Source: an uncultured Oscillospiraceae bacterium (GTDB taxonomy: Bacteria; Bacillota; Clostridia; Oscillospirales; Oscillospiraceae). Taken from it: a stretch of 48,755 nt of DNA. Below, in pieces: positions 14,951-23,896 of this stretch. The stretch lies in the NCBI GenBank assembly GCA_934572325.1, contig CAKTKT010000006.1, positions 1-48,755 on the forward strand. The letters are read 5' to 3'. The stretch's first letter is position 1. Each line of letters opens with the position of its first letter. The position numbers and the translations under genes are program-made. A model generated the notes under the pieces. It did no database searches. It saw only the letters and a program-made list of their open reading frames with translations, and had not been told where the DNA came from.

Positions 14951-16501
14951 TTATCCTTCTGTGCTCTTCTTGCTGCCGACCAGTGTAAACAGCCAGAAGA
15001 TTATCAAAAGACCGAACGCGATGCCGTAGAGCACCGTCTTGGGGGCGGGGAAGAAGTCGATGAGCTGTCCGGCAAGGACGAACGCCATTATCGGCGCGAC
15101 CAGCCACCTCATGCATATGCTGTAGAAGCTGTCGAAGAACTTTGAAGATTCGCCGGAGTGGATCTCGTCGAGCATGAAGCTCGGCTTGAGCTCCCACCCG
15201 ATCATCAGCGCCATGAGCATTGCGCCCAGCGGCATTGCCACGCCCTCGGACCAGCAATCCATGAAGTCGAGCCAGCAGTCGTTCCATGTGCCGACGCCGA
15301 AAGTCTTCTGGAACGGGACCCACACGCCGTTGGAGCCGAGACCGTCAACCGAGACGAGCAGCGCCTCAACCATGATGGCGAGCGCCACGAACAGCACGAT
15401 CTTCTTGCGCGCGGGATCCTTGCCCTGCGCGACGCGCTTGTCGATGAAGTAGGCGGCGAGAACCTCCATCAGCGAGATTGCCGAGGAGACAGCCGCGATT
15501 ATGACCAGCAGATAGAAGATCACACCGAAGAGAGGACCGGTCGGTCCCATGTTGGCGAAAACGTCCTGCAGCGTGACGAACAGGAGCTTCGGACCGCCGA
15601 GGGCGATCTCGCTGACGGGGATGCCGGAGTTGATGCCGTTTGCCACGGCGGCGGGAATGACCGCGAGACCCGCCATCAGCGCGACGAGCGTATCGGCAAT
15701 GACGATAACGGCGGAGTTCTTGACGAGGTTCTCCTTCTTGTCAAGATACGAGCCGTAGGTTATCATCGCGCCCATTGCCAGCGACAGCGAGAAGAACATC
15801 TGCCCGCCCGCCGTGCCGAGCACGCTTATCAGGTCGGGCGCGGAGTCGATAAAGCCGCCCTTGACCGCGTAGCCGGGGACGAACATGAACTTCAGCCCCT
15901 CGACGGCGTTGGGGAGGGTGAGCGCGCGGATGATGATGATGACGAGCATAACGGCGAGAGCCGGCATACCGACAGTGTTGAACTTCTCGATGCCGCCGCC
16001 GATGCCGCGCGCGACGATGTACATGCAGTAGCCGAGGAACAGCACCGTGAATATCGCGCAGCCGAACTGGTTGGTGAGCATCGCGCCGAAGGTGTTAGAG
16101 CCGGTGATGGATGCGCCGAAGATGCCGCTCAGCCCGAAGCCCAGCTCCGCAAGGTTGAGGCACATGTACTGCATACAGTAGCCGCCGAGCACGGTGTAGA
16201 AGCTCATGATGAGGAACGGCGCGATGATGCCCAGCCATCCGAGCCATTTGTACTTCTGGCTGACGACCTTGTACGCGCCGACAACGCCCGTGCCGGTCTT
16301 GCGCCCGAGCGCCAGCTCACTTGCCATGACCGTCATGCCGACGATGACCGCGAGGGCGAGATACACCAGCAGAAAAGTGAAGCCGCCGCTCTTGCCCATC
16401 TTAAACGGGAAGCCCCAGATGTTGCCCAAGCCAACGGCAGATCCGACAGCAGCCATTATGAACCCAATATTGCTGCCCCATGAACCGCGTTTGTTTTCCA
16501 T
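14951..16501 (-). CDS. Sodium-dependent transporter, neurotransmitter:sodium symporter (NSS) family
   Basis: A 516-residue polytopic membrane protein with the LeuT-type fold. The first helix carries the family hallmark GSAVGLGNIWGFPFK (residues about 16-30), which lines the sodium and substrate site. About eleven to twelve hydrophobic helices follow. Bacterial members carry amino acids or related amines with sodium, but the substrate cannot be told from sequence. It is transcribed divergently from a LysR regulator that probably controls it, and ends at a bidirectional terminator. Confidence 0.93.
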   Translation of the reverse strand: MENKRGSWGSNIGFIMAAVGSAVGLGNIWGFPFKMGKSGGFTFLLVYLALAVIVGMTVMASELALGRKTGTGVVGAYKVVSQKYKWLGWLGIIAPFLIMSFYTVLGGYCMQYMCLNLAELGFGLSGIFGASITGSNTFGAMLTNQFGCAIFTVLFLGYCMYIVARGIGGGIEKFNTVGMPALAVMLVIIIIRALTLPNAVEGLKFMFVPGYAVKGGFIDSAPDLISVLGTAGGQMFFSLSLAMGAMITYGSYLDKKENLVKNSAVIVIADTLVALMAGLAVIPAAVANGINSGIPVSEIALGGPKLLFVTLQDVFANMGPTGPLFGVIFYLLVIIAAVSSAISLMEVLAAYFIDKRVAQGKDPARKKIVLFVALAIMVEALLVSVDGLGSNGVWVPFQKTFGVGTWNDCWLDFMDCWSEGVAMPLGAMLMALMIGWELKPSFMLDEIHSGESSKFFDSFYSICMRWLVAPIMAFVLAGQLIDFFPAPKTVLYGIAFGLLIIFWLFTLVGSKKSTEG

Positions 16502-16550
16502 TGAACCATTACCTCTTTTCTTTTATATTTTTTGGGGTGTTCCTATTGCG

Positions 16551-16579
16551 ATTATACCAGCAGGAACGGAATATGAAAA
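16551..16579 (-). promoter_or_regulatory. Promoter of the NSS symporter gene
   Basis: On the minus strand a -35 box TTTTCA (16579-16574) and an extended -10 TGG-TATAAT (TATAAT at 16556-16551) are separated by 17 bp. GTTCCT (16539-16544) and AGGAAC (16562-16567) flank the -10 box as an inverted repeat. Confidence 0.6.
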
Positions 16580-16587
16580 ACTTATAA

Positions 16588-16608
16588 TATTTATATATGC
16601 CATAAATA
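16588..16608. promoter_or_regulatory. LysR-type operator in the symporter-lysR intergenic region
   Basis: TATTTAT (16588-16594) and ATAAATA (16602-16608) form a perfect 7-bp inverted repeat around 7 bases. It contains the T-N11-A spacing (T16592, A16604) characteristic of LysR-type regulator boxes, just upstream of the symporter promoter and before the lysR gene. Confidence 0.55.
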
Positions 16609-16656
16609 CGCCTTATACATACAAAAAACCGCAGAAAGTGAGGGAATAATTAGAGG

Positions 16657-17553
16657 ATGGATACGAAGAAATTGCAGGTGCTGCTCACGGCGCTCAGGAC
16701 GGGCAGCCTTACCGCCGCGGCGGAGGAGCTGGGCTACACGCAGGCGGGGCTTACCCAGATGATGAATTCCCTTGAGGAGGAGCTGGCGCTCAAGCTGCTC
16801 ATCCGCGGGAAAAGCGGGGTGCGCCTCTCGACGGCGGGGAAGGAGCTGCTTCCGAAGATGGAGGCGATGCTGCGCTGCGAGGAGGAGCTTTATCAGTGCG
16901 CGCTTGAGCTGAGCAAGAGCAAGAACAGCGTGCTCCGCCTCGGCGCGTACACCAGCGTCACGCGCCGCTGGCTGCCTGGGATACTGACGGAGCTGCGCCG
17001 CAGTGCGCCGGAGCTTGAGGTGATAATAACCACCGGCGGCATACGGGCGCTGTACGACGCGGTGAAGAGCGACGCGCTCGACTGCGCCGTGGTCAGCTAT
17101 CAGCAGAGCCTTTGCAGGGGGCTGGTCTGGATACAGCTCCATAACGATCCTCTTCTGGCGATACTGCCGCGAAACGCCGACGCGGGAGAGGCGTTCCCCA
17201 TCCGAGAGTTCGACGAGTGCGAGTTTTTCATGCCGGCGGACGATTTCGAGCTGGATATAATGCCCGTGCTCGCGGGCGAAAAGAGCAGGATAACGCCCGT
17301 GTTCCGCTATACGGGGATGAACGACGTGGCGATAGTGTCAATGGTCGCGCACGGGCTGGGGCTGAGCATACTGTCCGAGCTTGTGATGCAGAACATCGAG
17401 GACGACGTTCTCGCTCTCCCTCTGCTGCCGTCCGGCTTCCGCCAGCTCGGAATAATAGTGCGGGAGTCGGAGAGAAACAAGAAAAGCATAAAACGCTTCA
17501 TCCGCTGCGCGAGCGCCATCGTGGCGCAGATGTACGGAGAAAACGAGCGCTGA
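16657..17553 (+). CDS. LysR-family transcriptional regulator
   Basis: A 298-residue regulator. The N-terminal winged helix-turn-helix (SLTAAAEELGYTQAGLTQMMNSLE, about residues 17-40) is followed by a periplasmic-binding-like ligand domain (about 90-298). The family usually controls the divergent neighbour, here an NSS transporter, in response to a small molecule related to the transported substrate. The specific effector is unknown. The ATG follows an AT-rich intergenic region with a T-N11-A palindrome. The ribosome-binding site is weak (TTAGAGG). Confidence 0.9.
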   Translation: MDTKKLQVLLTALRTGSLTAAAEELGYTQAGLTQMMNSLEEELALKLLIRGKSGVRLSTAGKELLPKMEAMLRCEEELYQCALELSKSKNSVLRLGAYTSVTRRWLPGILTELRRSAPELEVIITTGGIRALYDAVKSDALDCAVVSYQQSLCRGLVWIQLHNDPLLAILPRNADAGEAFPIREFDECEFFMPADDFELDIMPVLAGEKSRITPVFRYTGMNDVAIVSMVAHGLGLSILSELVMQNIEDDVLALPLLPSGFRQLGIIVRESERNKKSIKRFIRCASAIVAQMYGENER

Positions 17554-17570
17554 CGCGGGGCAAAAAACTG

Positions 17571-17599
17571 TTGCATTTTCGCGCCGGACGTGCTAACAT
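17571..17599 (+). promoter_or_regulatory. Promoter of proB-proA-proC
   Basis: TTGCAT (17571-17576), a 17-bp spacer and an extended -10 TGC-TAACAT (TAACAT 17594-17599) place transcription start near 17606, about 70 bases before proB. Confidence 0.6.
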
Positions 17600-17628
17600 A
17601 AAGCTGTATTTGTAACTTTATGTAAAAA

Positions 17629-17656
17629 TATGCAAGCCTGACATACGGCTTGCATA
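17629..17656 (+). promoter_or_regulatory. Leader hairpin before proB
   Basis: TATGCAAGCC (17629-17638) and GGCTTGCATA (17647-17656) form a perfect 10-bp stem with an 8-base loop, ending six bases before the GGGGGCGG ribosome-binding region of proB. There is no T-run and no T-box sequence. A role in translation or RNA stability is possible. Confidence 0.5.
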
Positions 17657-17676
17657 AGTACGGGGGCGGTGTAAAG

Positions 17677-18465
17677 ATGAGATTTGTGGTCAAGGTCGGC
17701 ACGTCCACGCTGACGCACTCCACGGGGCGGCTGAACATACAGCGCATGGAGCGGCTGTGCAAGGTGCTCAGCGACCTGAAAAACGCCGGACACGAGGTTA
17801 TCCTTGTGTCCTCCGGCGCGATAGCCATGGGCGTGGGGAAGCTCAGCCTGAGGGAGCGACCGGGGGATATACCCACAAAGCAGGCGGCGGCGGCGGTAGG
17901 GCAGTGCGAGCTGATGTATTTTTACGACAAGCTCTTTGCCGAGTATAACCATATCGTCGCCCAGCTATTGATAACTGCGCCGGACATCGCCGACGCCGGA
18001 ACGCGCAAGAGCAATTTCCACAATACGCTCGAACGCCTTTTGCAGCTCGGCGCGCTGCCTATCATAAACGAGAACGACACGGTCTCCACGGATGAGATAG
18101 TGATAGGCGACAATGACACGCTCTCCGCAGAGGTTGCGGCGCAGGTGTCGGCGGAGCTGCTGGTGATACTTTCGGACATTGACGGGCTGTATGACGGCGA
18201 TCCGCACGTAAGCCCGAACGCGCGGCTCATCTCCGAGGTCAGGGAGATCGACGAGCGCATAATGGCGCTCGCGGGGGGCAGCGGCTCGCGGCTGGGCACG
18301 GGCGGCATGGTGACGAAGCTGCACGCCGCATCCATTGCGACCGCGCACGGGTGCGAGCTTGTCATTGCCAACGGACAGAAGCCGGAGGTGCTGTATGATA
18401 TAATAGACGGGAAGAGCGTAGGCACGAGGTTTTTGGCAGACGGTAAAAATAAGGAGGAGCGCTGA
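17677..18465 (+). CDS. proB: Glutamate 5-kinase
   Basis: Catalyses ATP-dependent phosphorylation of glutamate to gamma-glutamyl phosphate, the first step of proline synthesis. The 262-residue protein is the amino-acid kinase domain only: VVKVGTSTLT at the N-terminus for phosphate binding, INENDTVST for glutamate/ATP contacts, and GTGGMVTKLHAA near the C-terminus. The C-terminal PUA domain of the E. coli enzyme is missing, as in several short Firmicute versions. ATG 17677 is preferred over a TTG at 17650, which lies inside a leader hairpin. It is one base from proA and is cotranscribed with proA and proC. Confidence 0.95.
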   Translation: MRFVVKVGTSTLTHSTGRLNIQRMERLCKVLSDLKNAGHEVILVSSGAIAMGVGKLSLRERPGDIPTKQAAAAVGQCELMYFYDKLFAEYNHIVAQLLITAPDIADAGTRKSNFHNTLERLLQLGALPIINENDTVSTDEIVIGDNDTLSAEVAAQVSAELLVILSDIDGLYDGDPHVSPNARLISEVREIDERIMALAGGSGSRLGTGGMVTKLHAASIATAHGCELVIANGQKPEVLYDIIDGKSVGTRFLADGKNKEER

Positions 18466-18466
18466 A

Positions 18467-19723
18467 ATGACCACACTTGAGATAATCAAAAAAACAAAGG
18501 CGGCATGGGGAAGCGTCGCCAACGCCGCGCCGGAGAAGAAGAACGCCATGCTTCTCGCGATGGCGCAGGCGCTTGAGGACGGCTGCGCGGACATACTCGC
18601 GGCGAACGCGCGCGACATGGACAGGGCGCGCGGGCGCATTTCCGAGGTCATGCTCGACAGGCTCATGCTCGACGAGGGGCGCATACGCGGCATGGCTGAC
18701 GGCGTCCGCGCCGCCGCGGCGCTGCCGGATCACACCGGACGGATAATATCCGAAACGGTGCATGAAAACGGGATGCATATTTATAAAAAGCAGGTGCCGC
18801 TCGGGCTTGTCGCCATAATCTATGAGAGCCGCCCGAACGTCACGTCCGACGCGGCGGCGCTTGCGATAAAGAGCGGGAATGTGTGTATGCTTCGCTCCGG
18901 CAAGGAGGCGTTTGAAAGCTGCACCGCGATAGTCGCGGCGCTCAAGCGCGGCATTAGCCGCGCGGGCGGCGATCCCGAGATCGTCAACATCGTCGAGGAT
19001 ACGAGCCGCCGCAGCGCCAGCGAGATAATGCAGGCGGCGGGGCTTGTGGATCTGCTCATTCCGCGCGGCGGCGCGGGGCTTATCCGCGCCTGCGTCGAAA
19101 ATGCGACCGTTCCCTGCATCGAGACGGGCACGGGCATATGCCATGTGTATGTGGACGAGCTTGCCGATCTCGACAAGGCGGTGAAGATAATCGTCAACGC
19201 GAAGACGAGCCGCCCCTCCGTCTGCAACGCCGAGGAGGTGTGCCTTGTCCACGCCGCCGCCGCGCCGCGCTTTCTGCCGATGCTGAAAGGGGCGCTGGTG
19301 GACGAGCGGCGCGAAAAGGGGCTTGCACCGGTGGAGCTGCGCCTCGACAGCCGCGCGGCGGGGATAATAGACGGCGTTCCCGCCACGGAGAAGGATTTTG
19401 ACACGGAGTTTTTGGATTATATCCTCGCCGTTGCGGTGGTGGACGATCTCGACGCCGCCATTGCCCATATCGCGCGCCACTCCACGCACCACAGCGACGC
19501 CATCGTCACCGAGAGCGACGCGGCGGCGGAGCGCTTTGCCGCCGGTGTGGACAGCGCGGCGGTGTATATCAATGCCTCCACACGCTTCACCGACGGCGGG
19601 GAATTCGGCCTCGGCTGCGAGATGGGCATTTCCACGCAGAAGCTCCACGCGCGCGGCCCCATGGGGCTGGACGAGCTGAGCACGTATAAATACATCATAA
19701 GGGGCGACGGACAGGTCAGATAG
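18467..19723 (+). CDS. proA: Glutamate-5-semialdehyde dehydrogenase
   Basis: Reduces gamma-glutamyl phosphate with NADPH to glutamate-5-semialdehyde, which cyclises to pyrroline-5-carboxylate. The 418 residues cover the aldehyde-dehydrogenase fold. They include a cofactor-site segment IYESRPNVTSDAAALAIKSGN (read as two parts around residues 121-141), ETGTGICHVYVDE, and the catalytic Cys in KTSRPSVCNAEE (about residue 252). The start is ATG 18467 with AAGGAGG just upstream at the end of proB. Middle gene of proBAC. Confidence 0.95.
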   Translation: MTTLEIIKKTKAAWGSVANAAPEKKNAMLLAMAQALEDGCADILAANARDMDRARGRISEVMLDRLMLDEGRIRGMADGVRAAAALPDHTGRIISETVHENGMHIYKKQVPLGLVAIIYESRPNVTSDAAALAIKSGNVCMLRSGKEAFESCTAIVAALKRGISRAGGDPEIVNIVEDTSRRSASEIMQAAGLVDLLIPRGGAGLIRACVENATVPCIETGTGICHVYVDELADLDKAVKIIVNAKTSRPSVCNAEEVCLVHAAAAPRFLPMLKGALVDERREKGLAPVELRLDSRAAGIIDGVPATEKDFDTEFLDYILAVAVVDDLDAAIAHIARHSTHHSDAIVTESDAAAERFAAGVDSAAVYINASTRFTDGGEFGLGCEMGISTQKLHARGPMGLDELSTYKYIIRGDGQVR

Positions 19724-19734
19724 GGAGGCGCGAA

Positions 19735-20532
19735 ATGTATAAATACGAAGCGGGCTTCATCGGCGCGGGCAGCATGGGCGGCGCGCTCGCGGCGGCGGCG
19801 GTAAAAGCCGTCGGCGCGGAAAGGGTCGCGGTGGTATGCTCAACGCCGCAGAGCACCGAGCGCGCGGCGGGGCGCATCGGCTGCGCCGCCGCTAAGGCGC
19901 AGGAGGTGCTCTCGGAGAGCCGGTATGTTTTCCTCGGCGTCAAGCCGCAGATGATAGAGGGCGTGACGGCGGCGCTCGCGCCGGATATTTTCGGGAGCGG
20001 CGCGGTGTTCGTGTCCATGCTCGCGGGGGTGACGCTCGCGCGGCTGGAGGGGCTTCTGGGGGAAAAGAAGCTCATACGCATCATGCCGAATACGCCCTGC
20101 GCCGTCGGCAGCGGGCTTATCCTGCGCTGTGCGAACGCTCGCGTCAGCGAGGAGGAGGACGCCGCCTTTGCGGCGCTGATGCGCTGTGCCGGCGCGCTCG
20201 ACAAGCTCGACGAGCGCCTTATCGACGCGGCTTCCGCCGTCTCCGGCTGCGGTCCGGCGTATGCGTATATGTTTATCGAGGCGCTGGCGGACGGCGCGGT
20301 AAAGTGCGGTCTGCCGCGCGCAAAGGCGCTGGACTACGCCGCGCGGACGCTCATCGGCAGCGCGGAGATGGTCCTGCGCTCCGGCAGACATCCCGGGCAG
20401 CTCAAGGATGAGGTGTGCTCCCCCGGCGGCAGCACCATTGCGGGCGTTGCGGCGCTGGAGAACGGCGCGTTCCGCGCCGCGTGCATCGCCGCGATCGACG
20501 CCGCCTACGAGAAAACAAAAAAGCTGGGTTAA
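19735..20532 (+). CDS. proC: Pyrroline-5-carboxylate reductase
   Basis: Last step of proline synthesis: NAD(P)H reduction of pyrroline-5-carboxylate to proline. A 265-residue protein with the Rossmann motif GFIGAGSMGGALA (residues 7-19) and the signature CSPGGSTIAGVAALE near the C-terminus. It starts 11 bases after proA, with GGGAGG as ribosome-binding site. With proB and proA it completes the pathway from glutamate in one operon. Confidence 0.95.
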   Translation: MYKYEAGFIGAGSMGGALAAAAVKAVGAERVAVVCSTPQSTERAAGRIGCAAAKAQEVLSESRYVFLGVKPQMIEGVTAALAPDIFGSGAVFVSMLAGVTLARLEGLLGEKKLIRIMPNTPCAVGSGLILRCANARVSEEEDAAFAALMRCAGALDKLDERLIDAASAVSGCGPAYAYMFIEALADGAVKCGLPRAKALDYAARTLIGSAEMVLRSGRHPGQLKDEVCSPGGSTIAGVAALENGAFRAACIAAIDAAYEKTKKLG

Positions 20533-20575
20533 GCCAAGCCCTGCATTTCGCGGCGGCACTGCCGATAAAAAATCA

Positions 20576-20614
20576 GCCCGTTCCTATGCTTCCGCAGAGA
20601 AACAAGGAACGGGC
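20576..20614. terminator. Convergent hairpin between proC and glnS
   Basis: GCCCGTTCCT (20576-20585) pairs with AGGAACGGGC (20605-20614). The downstream tract is GGTTTGGTTT on the plus strand, and an A-rich tract upstream gives T's on the minus strand. It probably serves both convergent genes. Confidence 0.65.
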
Positions 20615-20640
20615 GGTTTGGTTTATATATTTTTTGCTGT

Positions 20641-22326
<1,686 letters not shown>

Positions 22327-22357
22327 GACGCTCTTCTCCCATATAAAAATATGTGAT

Positions 22358-22386
22358 ATTATAAACGATAGAGGTAGATATTTCAA
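22358..22386 (-). promoter_or_regulatory. Promoter of glnS
   Basis: On the minus strand TTGAAA (22386-22381) and TATAAT (22363-22358) are separated by exactly 17 bp. The -10 box lies within a 19-bp sequence (22347-22365) that recurs unchanged in the sdaAB promoter, and it overlaps the palindrome AATAT-GTG-ATATT (22348-22360). Confidence 0.7.
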
Positions 22387-22430
22387 CAATAAAGTGGTAT
22401 GATAAACAAAAAAACAGAGAGGAGCGCGGT

Positions 22431-23255
22431 ATGAGGAACGGATATGATATAATAATAATCGGCGGAGGGTCAGCCGCGCTGTCGGCGGCGATGACGTGTC
22501 AGGCGCGCGGCAAGCGCACCGCCGTTATCGCAAACGGCGCGGAGACGACAAATCTATACAAGGCGGAGCGTATCGCAAATTACCCCGGCGCGGACAATGT
22601 CACGGGGCGCGAGCTTGCGGAGCTGTTCCGGCGGCAGCTCGACAACTGCGGCGCGGACGTTATCGCGGGGCGGGCGCTGTCCGTTACGCCGCTGGGGGAG
22701 AGCTTCGGCGTCGCGGTGGGGAATGAGTTTTACACCTGCGCCGCCGTTATCCTCGCCGTCGGCATCACGCGCGAGAACCGCTATCCCGGCGAGGCGGAGT
22801 TTCTCGGGCGCGGCGTGAGCTACTGCGCGACCTGCGACGGGATGCTCTACCGCGGCAGGACCGTCGCCGTCATAGGCGCGGGCGCGGAGGCGCGCGCGGA
22901 CGCGGACTTTCTGGAGAGCATCGGCTGCAAGGTGCTGCGCTTTGAGAAGGCTCTGCGCTACGCGGTAAAGGGTGCGGACAGGGCGGAAACGCTTGTTGCC
23001 GGCGCAACAGAATATGTGGTTGACTGTGTGTTTATAATAAAAGAGAGCATAGCGGCGTCCACGCTTGTGTCGGGGCTGGAAAGCTCAAGGGCGGGCATCG
23101 CTGTGACGCACGGCGGGGCGACGAATATCCCGGGCGTGTTTGCCGCGGGCGACTGCACGGGCAAGCCCTATCAGTTGGCAAAGGCGGTGGGCGAGGGGAA
23201 CGTCGCGGCGCTCTCCGCGTGCGAATATATAGATAATAAAGCAAAGGAGAAATAA
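22431..23255 (+). CDS. Compact thioredoxin-reductase-like flavoprotein
   Basis: A 274-residue FAD protein. It has the N-terminal dinucleotide motif IIIGGGSAALSAAM (residues 7-20), the redox-active disulfide CATC (in YCATCDG), and the C-terminal FAD motif GVFAAGDCTGKPYQLAKAVGEGN. It would reduce the adjacent thioredoxin. The second nucleotide domain (VAVIGAGAEARADADFL onward) is much shorter than in NADPH-dependent TrxB, and the HRRxxxR stretch that binds the NADPH phosphate is missing. The family includes ferredoxin-dependent, NADPH-independent reductases in clostridia, so the electron donor is open. It is separated by 3 bases from the thioredoxin gene. An extended -10 TGG-TATGAT lies at 22395-22403. 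Confidence 0.85.
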   Translation: MRNGYDIIIIGGGSAALSAAMTCQARGKRTAVIANGAETTNLYKAERIANYPGADNVTGRELAELFRRQLDNCGADVIAGRALSVTPLGESFGVAVGNEFYTCAAVILAVGITRENRYPGEAEFLGRGVSYCATCDGMLYRGRTVAVIGAGAEARADADFLESIGCKVLRFEKALRYAVKGADRAETLVAGATEYVVDCVFIIKESIAASTLVSGLESSRAGIAVTHGGATNIPGVFAAGDCTGKPYQLAKAVGEGNVAALSACEYIDNKAKEK

Positions 23256-23258
23256 GCT

Positions 23259-23567
23259 ATGGCAGTTGCACATATCAAAACAGCGGAATTTGACGGCTTT
23301 ATCGCCGAGGGGACGAGCCTTGTGGACTTCTGGGCGACATGGTGCGGTCCCTGCCGTATGCAGGCGCCCATCCTTGAGCAGCTCGACGGTGAGCTTGGCG
23401 GCAGCGTCAGGATAGGCAAGGTCGATGTTGACGAGGAGCCGGAGCTTGCCCGCCGCTTCGCGGTGATGAGCATACCCACGCTCATCGCGTTCAAAAACGG
23501 CAAGCTCATTGCCAAGAGCGTCGGCGTGACGGACACGGCAAAGCTCAAGAAAATGCTGGGGATTTAA
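23259..23567 (+). CDS. Thioredoxin
   Basis: A 102-residue cytosolic thiol-disulfide carrier with the active site WCGPC in LVDFWATWCGPCRMQAP (about residues 21-37) and the cis-proline segment SIPTLIAFKNG. It follows the reductase-like gene by three bases, so the pair is expected to act together. A T-box promoter begins directly after its stop. Confidence 0.95.
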   Translation: MAVAHIKTAEFDGFIAEGTSLVDFWATWCGPCRMQAPILEQLDGELGGSVRIGKVDVDEEPELARRFAVMSIPTLIAFKNGKLIAKSVGVTDTAKLKKMLGI

Positions 23568-23579
23568 CGCATCCCGCTG

Positions 23580-23608
23580 TTGACAAACGGCGGGGAATGA
23601 AATATAAT
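23580..23608 (+). promoter_or_regulatory. Consensus promoter of the valS T-box leader
   Basis: TTGACA (23580-23585), a 17-bp spacer and TATAAT (23603-23608) form a perfect sigma-A promoter. Start is near 23615. Confidence 0.85.
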
Positions 23609-23623
23609 CATTTTATTCTACTG

Positions 23624-23853
23624 TGACGGGCAGGAGTACGCAGTATGCCGATCTCAGAGAGGGAGCGGTCGGTGAAAGCTCCCGTGAGGCGCTGCGGAAG
23701 GTCGGCTCTGAGTATACCGGGTGAAGGCTGTGCGCTGTGTAGCCGGGTCGTGCTCCGCGCGTTAAGCGGACAAGAGCGCCGCAGCTTATGCGGAATTCAG
23801 GTGGTACCGCGGTGATCTATCGCCCTGAAGCCTTTGGCTTCGGGGCGTTTTTT
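23624..23853 (+). promoter_or_regulatory. T-box riboswitch of valS
   Basis: A tRNA-sensing leader. Stem I begins with the AGTA element in CAGGAGTACG and contains the conserved distal segment AGAGAGGGAGCGGTCGGTGA (about 23657-23676). The T-box AGGTGGTACCGCG starts at 23799, with TGGT (23802-23805) set to pair with the ACCA end of uncharged tRNA. The terminator (CGCCCTGAAGCC 23821-23832 with GGCTTCGGGGCG 23836-23847, then TTTTTT) ends it. The likely specifier codon is GTA (23712-23714, in TGA-GTA-TACC), a valine codon consistent with the gene downstream, though its exact position is tentative. Uncharged tRNA-Val should permit readthrough. Confidence 0.93.
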
Positions 23854-23896
23854 CATCCAAGTCAAGGCGCATACCGGATAAAGGAGAGTGCAGAAA

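Noticed and set aside
17554..17676. Proline T-box leader
   Set aside because: The leader is about 70 bases and lacks the GGTGGNACCGCG element and terminator.
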